DNA of 64,000 nucleotides from Erwinia rhapontici (GTDB lineage Bacteria; Pseudomonadota; Gammaproteobacteria; Enterobacterales; Enterobacteriaceae), in contig NZ_VRKO01000016.1 in assembly GCF_012271765.1 (NCBI RefSeq), positions 186,001 through 250,000 on the forward strand. Reading direction: 5' to 3'. Shown in pieces: positions 59,998 to 64,000 of this stretch. The notes under the pieces are model-generated. The model did no database searches. It was not told where the DNA came from and saw nothing but the letters and a program-made list of their open reading frames with translations. The stretch's first letter is position 1, and each line of letters opens with the position of its first letter. Made by a program: the position numbers and the translations under genes.

Positions 59998-61125
59998 TCA
60001 TCCCGTCATGGCTGCCTGGTCCTGCGGTAAGGGGATATCGGCGCTGATGCGCAGCCCGTCGCCATCAAACACCATACACTGGTGCGGATAGAACGCGGGG
60101 CGCAGCATCTGATAAGGGCGGAAATGCACATCACCCGGCAGCAGCATCTTAAAGCCGTCATAGCCGTAAATCTGCCCGAACAGATAGGTATTGTTACCCA
60201 GCCGCTCGACCACCTCACAGTGAAAATCCAGCTGTAACGGCGCATCGCTGTTGATGCGCAGATGCTCAGGACGGATACCCAGCGTCAGTTCCTCACCCGG
60301 CTGCAACAGGCGTGCAGGTGCAGGCAACGTCAGCGTGTTCGCCCCCTCATTCACAGTAACGATCAGCCCCTGAACGCTGCAGTGCTGCACGCGTGCAGGC
60401 AGGAAATTCATCTTGGGTGAACCGATAAAGCCCGCGACAAAGCGGTTCACCGGGTTGTAATACAGTTCCATGGGTGACCCCACCTGCTCCAGCTTGCCGT
60501 AGTTCATCACCACGATTTTATCCGCCAGCGTCATCGCCTCAATCTGGTCGTGGGTCACATACACCATGGTGGTTTTCAGCTCCTGGTGCAGTTTGGCGAT
60601 ATGCAGACGCATATCGACGCGCAGCTCGGCGTCCAGGTTTGACAACGGCTCATCAAACATAAAGACCTGCGGATTACGCACGATGGCCCGTCCAATCGCC
60701 ACGCGCTGGCGCTGGCCGCCGGAAAGCTCTTTGGGTTTGCGTTCAAGCAGGTGGGAGAGTTGCAGGGTTTTCGACACCATCTCCACCTGATGGCGGATCT
60801 TCTCTTTCGCCACCCCGTTCACTTTCAGCCCGTAACCCATATTTTCGGCCACCGTCATATGCGGATAAAGCGCATAGGACTGAAACACCATCGCCACGCC
60901 GCGATGGGCGGGCGCCACATCGTTCATCAGCTCATCGCCAATCAGGATCTCGCCATCACTGACCTCTTCCAGCCCGGCAATCAACCGCAGAAGGGTGGAC
61001 TTACCACAGCCAGAGGGACCGACGAAGACGGTGAACTCACCGTCTTCAATATCCAGATGAATATTATTGAGCGTTTCTGTTTTACCAAAACGCTTGGACA
61101 CGTTTCTCAGTCTGATGCTGGACAT
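59998..61125 (-). CDS. MalK/UgpC-type sugar ABC transporter ATPase
   Basis: 375 residues from ATG 61125 (GAGG 8-9 bases upstream); a reading from 61137 is possible. Walker [10 protein letters not shown], signature [19 protein letters not shown], Walker [16 protein letters not shown], switch His [10 protein letters not shown]. The C-terminal OB/TOBE regulatory domain follows ([20 protein letters not shown]). It is divergent from the malE-type gene and should power that importer. Confidence 0.92.
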   Translation of the reverse strand: MSSIRLRNVSKRFGKTETLNNIHLDIEDGEFTVFVGPSGCGKSTLLRLIAGLEEVSDGEILIGDELMNDVAPAHRGVAMVFQSYALYPHMTVAENMGYGLKVNGVAKEKIRHQVEMVSKTLQLSHLLERKPKELSGGQRQRVAIGRAIVRNPQVFMFDEPLSNLDAELRVDMRLHIAKLHQELKTTMVYVTHDQIEAMTLADKIVVMNYGKLEQVGSPMELYYNPVNRFVAGFIGSPKMNFLPARVQHCSVQGLIVTVNEGANTLTLPAPARLLQPGEELTLGIRPEHLRINSDAPLQLDFHCEVVERLGNNTYLFGQIYGYDGFKMLLPGDVHFRPYQMLRPAFYPHQCMVFDGDGLRISADIPLPQDQAAMTG

Positions 61126-61264
61126 GCGGAACCTCATCGAAAGGGGGATTTAAATAATAAATGTATTACGTATTACAATTTATGTTGTGACACGCTAACC
61201 CTTGTGGTGTCTGGCCTGACTATAAACCCCTGATGCAGAGCACCCTAGAGTCGATTTTGATTTC

Positions 61265-61280
61265 TGTAATATTGATCACA
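61265..61280. promoter_or_regulatory. CRP site between the malK-type and malE-type genes
   Basis: TGTAA-N6-TCACA matches the CRP consensus at 9 of 10 defined positions. It lies in the 326-base divergent promoter region; the rest of that gap shows no gene. Confidence 0.75.
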
Positions 61281-61451
61281 TATTAGCGAGAACAGGGTGG
61301 AGGAGTGACGCTGTTCCGCGTAGCGTATGACATCACGCGCTGTGACACTCTCCCTTCTGCAAGTGACGTTATATGGGGCTTGCGATGTGTAGGTCAGAAA
61401 TTCAGCGGATTGAAAAACAGTTAAATGTTATACGTTCACATGAGGTCAGCA

Positions 61452-62672
61452 ATGAAAGTCAAAACCGGCATCACTCTGCTTCTGTCTGCTCTGGCTCTGG
61501 GGCAGGCTGCACACGCAGCGCAGCAACTTACCGTCTGGGAAGATATTAAAAAATCCGAAGGTATCAAAACGGCGATTGCTGATTTTCAGAAGCAATACAA
61601 CGTTGAAGTCAAAGTGCAGGAAATGCCCTTTGCCCAGCAGATAGAGAAGCTGCGTCTTGATGGCCCGGCGGGGATTGGCCCGGACGTGCTGGTGATCCCT
61701 AATGACCAGCTGGGCAGCGCAGTGGTGCAGGGACTGCTGTCACCGCTGGCCCTCGATGCAACACAGCAGGCGGCCTATACCCCATCAGCGATGGCCGCGT
61801 TTATTCAGAATAAAGTGGTGTATGGCGTGCCAAAAGCCGTCGAAACCCTGGTGCTGATTTATAACAAAGACCTGCTGCCGCAGCCGTTGAAAACGCTGGA
61901 TGAGTACCGCGCCTTCTCGCAGAAGCAGCGCGCAGCGAAGCAGTATGGCCTGCTGGCAAAATTTGACCAGATTTATTACAGCTGGGGGGCTATCGCCCCG
62001 ATGGGCGGTTATATCTTTGGCCAGGACGGTAAGGGCGGGCTCAACACCCTGGACATCGGGCTGAACACACCGGGCAGCGTAGACGCGGTCAGCTATCTCA
62101 AGAGTTTCTTCACCCAGGGGCTGCTGCCCAGCGGCATCCTCGGTGACAACGGTCTGAACGCCATCGACTCCCTGTTTACCGAGAAAAAAGCGGCGGCGGT
62201 GATCAATGGTCCCTGGGCATTCCAGCCTTACCAGGCGGCAGGCATCAACTATGGCGTGGCGCCGTTGCCTGAGCTGCCTAACGGCAAACCCATGAGCTCC
62301 TTCCTCGGCGTAAAAGGCTATGTGGTGTCCACCTGGAGCAAAGATAAAACGCTGGCGCAGCAGTTTATCCAGTTTATTAACCAGCCGCAGTATGTGAAAG
62401 AGCGCTTCCAGAAAACGCAGGAAATTCCGCCGGTCGTCGCCCTGATGAATGACCCGCTGATTAAAAACGATGAAAAAGCCAATGCGGTGGCGGTGCAGGC
62501 GGCGCGTGCCGTTGCGATGCCGGGTGTGCCGGAGATGCAGGAAGTGTGGGGCCCGGCCAATGCGGCACTGGAGCTGAGCGTGACAGGCAAGCAGGAGCCA
62601 AAGGTCGCACTGGATAATGCGGTGAAGCAGATTGCCATGCAGATTGAAGCGATGCAGGCCAGCAACCAGTAA
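61452..62672 (+). CDS. MalE/GanO-type maltodextrin or oligosaccharide-binding protein
   Basis: 406 residues from ATG 61452 (GAGG 6 bases upstream). Signal peptide MKVKTGITLLLSALALGQAA, cut after HA. The mature protein has the family-1 pattern: LTVWEDIKKSEGIKTAIADF, DVLVIPNDQLGSAVVQGLLS, KKAAAVINGPWAFQPYQAAG. It is closer to cyclodextrin or galacto-oligosaccharide type binding proteins (CymE, GanO) than to E. coli MalE, judging from its neighbours. The ligand is not certain. Confidence 0.87.
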   Translation: MKVKTGITLLLSALALGQAAHAAQQLTVWEDIKKSEGIKTAIADFQKQYNVEVKVQEMPFAQQIEKLRLDGPAGIGPDVLVIPNDQLGSAVVQGLLSPLALDATQQAAYTPSAMAAFIQNKVVYGVPKAVETLVLIYNKDLLPQPLKTLDEYRAFSQKQRAAKQYGLLAKFDQIYYSWGAIAPMGGYIFGQDGKGGLNTLDIGLNTPGSVDAVSYLKSFFTQGLLPSGILGDNGLNAIDSLFTEKKAAAVINGPWAFQPYQAAGINYGVAPLPELPNGKPMSSFLGVKGYVVSTWSKDKTLAQQFIQFINQPQYVKERFQKTQEIPPVVALMNDPLIKNDEKANAVAVQAARAVAMPGVPEMQEVWGPANAALELSVTGKQEPKVALDNAVKQIAMQIEAMQASNQ

Positions 62673-62715
62673 GCCCCTGCCGCTCGCGGTTTGAATAAAT
62701 AAGGAAAAGGCTGTG

Positions 62716-64000
62716 ATGATTTCCCCCAGTGAAAAACTGACGCTGCACAAGCGCTCACGCCAGCATGCTCTGGCAGGCGTGCTGCTGGCGCTGTTACCCG
62801 GTTTTGGCCAGTTTTACCACCGCCAGTGGGCAAAAGGGCTCTGCTATCTGATCCTGCTGACCAGCTTTTACGGTGTGTTTCATAACTTCCTCCAGCACGG
62901 GCTGTGGGGGCTGGCAACGCTGGGGGAAGAAGTCCCCCGCGATAACTCCATCTTTTTGCTGGCAGAAGGCATTATCAGCGTCCTGATTATCGCCTTTGGC
63001 CTGACGATATGGGGACTGTCGCTGCGCGATGCCTGGCTGAACGGCTGCCGCCGTGACGAAGGCAAACCGCTGCACGGGGTGCGTAAGCAGTATCAGCTGC
63101 TGCTGCGAGAGGGGTTCCCGTACCTGATGATCACGCCGGGGTTTTTCCTGCTGGTGTTTGTGGTGGTGTTCCCGATCCTGTTTGGGTTCGCCATCGCCTT
63201 TACCAACTATAACCTCTACCACACGCCGCCCGCGAAGCTGGTGGATTGGGTGGGGCTGAAAAACTTCGTCAATATCTTCACCCTGTCGATCTGGCGTTCG
63301 ACCTTCTTCGACGTGCTGCAATGGACCGTGGTCTGGACGCTGCTGGCCACCACGCTGCAATGTTCAGTGGGTGTGATGCTGGCGATTCTGGTGAACCAGA
63401 AAGACCTGCGTTTTAAACCGCTGATCCGCACCATTTTTATCCTGCCGTGGGCGGTGCCGGGCTTCGTCACTATCCTGGTGTTTGCCGGCATGTTTAACGA
63501 CAGTTTTGGCGTGATTAACAATGCGATCCTCGATTTCTTCGGCATTGCGCCGAAAGCATGGATGACCGATCCGTTCTGGACCAAAACCGCACTGATTATG
63601 ATGCAGACCTGGCTGGGCTTCCCGTTTGTGTTCGCCATGACGACCGGCGTATTGCAGGCGATCCCTGACGATCTGTATGAAGCGGCGATGATGGACGGTG
63701 CCGGGCCCTGGACGCGTCTGAAAACCATCACTCTGCCGCTGGTGATGTACGCCATTGCGCCCATCATCATCACGCAGTACACCTTCAACTTTAACAACTT
63801 CAACATTATCTACCTGTTTAACAACGGCGGTCCGGCGGTGGCAGGGTCAAACGCAGGCGGCACCGATATTCTGGTGTCGTGGATCTACAAGCTGACCATG
63901 TCGTCATCGCAGTATGCGATTGCCGCAACCATTACGATTTTGCTGTCGATCTTTGTGGTCGGTCTGGCGCTGTGGCAGTTCCGCGCCACCAAATCGTTTA
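62716..64000 (+). CDS. MalF/GanP-type ABC permease (cut by window edge)
   Basis: At least 428 residues from ATG 62716 (AAGG 8 bases upstream), still open at the window end. An extra N-terminal pair of helices (ALAGVLLALLPGFGQFYHRQ WAKGL) precedes the MalF-like core. The core holds LIRTIFILPWAVPGFVTILV and the EAA loop YEAAMMDGAGPWTRLKTITL. It forms the channel with a MalG-type partner expected just beyond the window. Confidence 0.9.
   Translation, partial: MISPSEKLTLHKRSRQHALAGVLLALLPGFGQFYHRQWAKGLCYLILLTSFYGVFHNFLQHGLWGLATLGEEVPRDNSIFLLAEGIISVLIIAFGLTIWGLSLRDAWLNGCRRDEGKPLHGVRKQYQLLLREGFPYLMITPGFFLLVFVVVFPILFGFAIAFTNYNLYHTPPAKLVDWVGLKNFVNIFTLSIWRSTFFDVLQWTVVWTLLATTLQCSVGVMLAILVNQKDLRFKPLIRTIFILPWAVPGFVTILVFAGMFNDSFGVINNAILDFFGIAPKAWMTDPFWTKTALIMMQTWLGFPFVFAMTTGVLQAIPDDLYEAAMMDGAGPWTRLKTITLPLVMYAIAPIIITQYTFNFNNFNIIYLFNNGGPAVAGSNAGGTDILVSWIYKLTMSSSQYAIAATITILLSIFVVGLALWQFRATKSF

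Noticed and set aside
61281..61310. MalT box (GGGGAKGAGG type) near the malE-type gene
   Set aside because: Only a loose GGTGGAGGAG is seen. It does not fit the consensus order or the usual paired arrangement.

Overview
The window looks like chromosome of a gamma-proteobacterium of the order Enterobacterales, most likely Erwiniaceae (Pantoea/Erwinia-like). The grounds are close likeness to E. coli Phn, Mel, Thi and PTS proteins, enterobacterial TPP riboswitches and Fur/CRP/PhoB/sigma-28 sites, and many REP-like palindromes of the GTAGGGGCGAGGCATG type. The genus is an inference from gene content, not a database result.

Layout. 1-1.4 kb: an MFS exporter (cut by the window edge) and a LuxR solo. 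1.6-8.4 kb: the C-P lyase operon phnFGHIJKLMN. 8.4-9.7 kb: a tandem palindrome array, a TPP riboswitch and a TenA-family gene. 9.7-11 kb: a soluble double-PAS chemoreceptor of BdlA type. 11.1-14.9 kb: the phosphonate importer phnC-phnD-phnE1-phnE2 behind tandem Pho boxes. 15.6-18.8 kb: a TetR regulator, a HigB/HigA toxin-antitoxin pair, an unknown protein and an AraC regulator. 19.1-21.9 kb: melA-melB for melibiose. 22.7-27.4 kb: a four-gene family-5 (Nik/Dpp/Cnt-like) ABC importer behind a candidate Zur box. 27.5-43.4 kb: an accessory region. It holds GNATs, a tyrosine recombinase and its truncated copy, a beta-lactamase-fold hydrolase, four secreted GGN/GGD-repeat proteins in tandem, IS and AraC remnants, an SDR, an MFS/hydrolase/LysR module flanked by duplicated LysR sequence, an MscS channel and an orphan antitoxin. 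43.6-46.1 kb: two Fur-box genes (a siderophore-type binding protein and an FAD monooxygenase). 46.2-49.5 kb: a thiamine-precursor operon (tenA-thiZ-thiX-thiY) under a second TPP riboswitch. 49.7-52.7 kb: an LLM flavin enzyme and a transmembrane chemoreceptor. 53.1-59.3 kb: a LacI regulator, a lactose/cellobiose-family PTS, a GH1 glucosidase and a sugar porin. 60-64 kb: a maltose/oligosaccharide ABC importer (a malK type gene divergent from malE and malF type genes).

How parts fit together. The phn genes form two units: the lyase genes carry their own PhnF regulator, and the importer carries PhoB sites. No phnO or phnP is seen. The two TenA genes appear to be of different classes, each behind its own TPP riboswitch, consistent with thiamine salvage. 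Both chemoreceptors have a sigma-28 type promoter and so probably belong to the flagellar regulon.

Most unusual content. (1) The cluster of four secreted glycine-repeat proteins (33.4-35.0 kb). (2) Two families of dispersed elements of about 200-320 bp whose hairpin arms differ between copies but keep pairing; they adjoin each other in the same order at two loci. (3) A recombinase whose ribosome binding site lies inside a perfect 12-bp inverted repeat. (4) Chimeric junctions of recombinase and LysR fragments.
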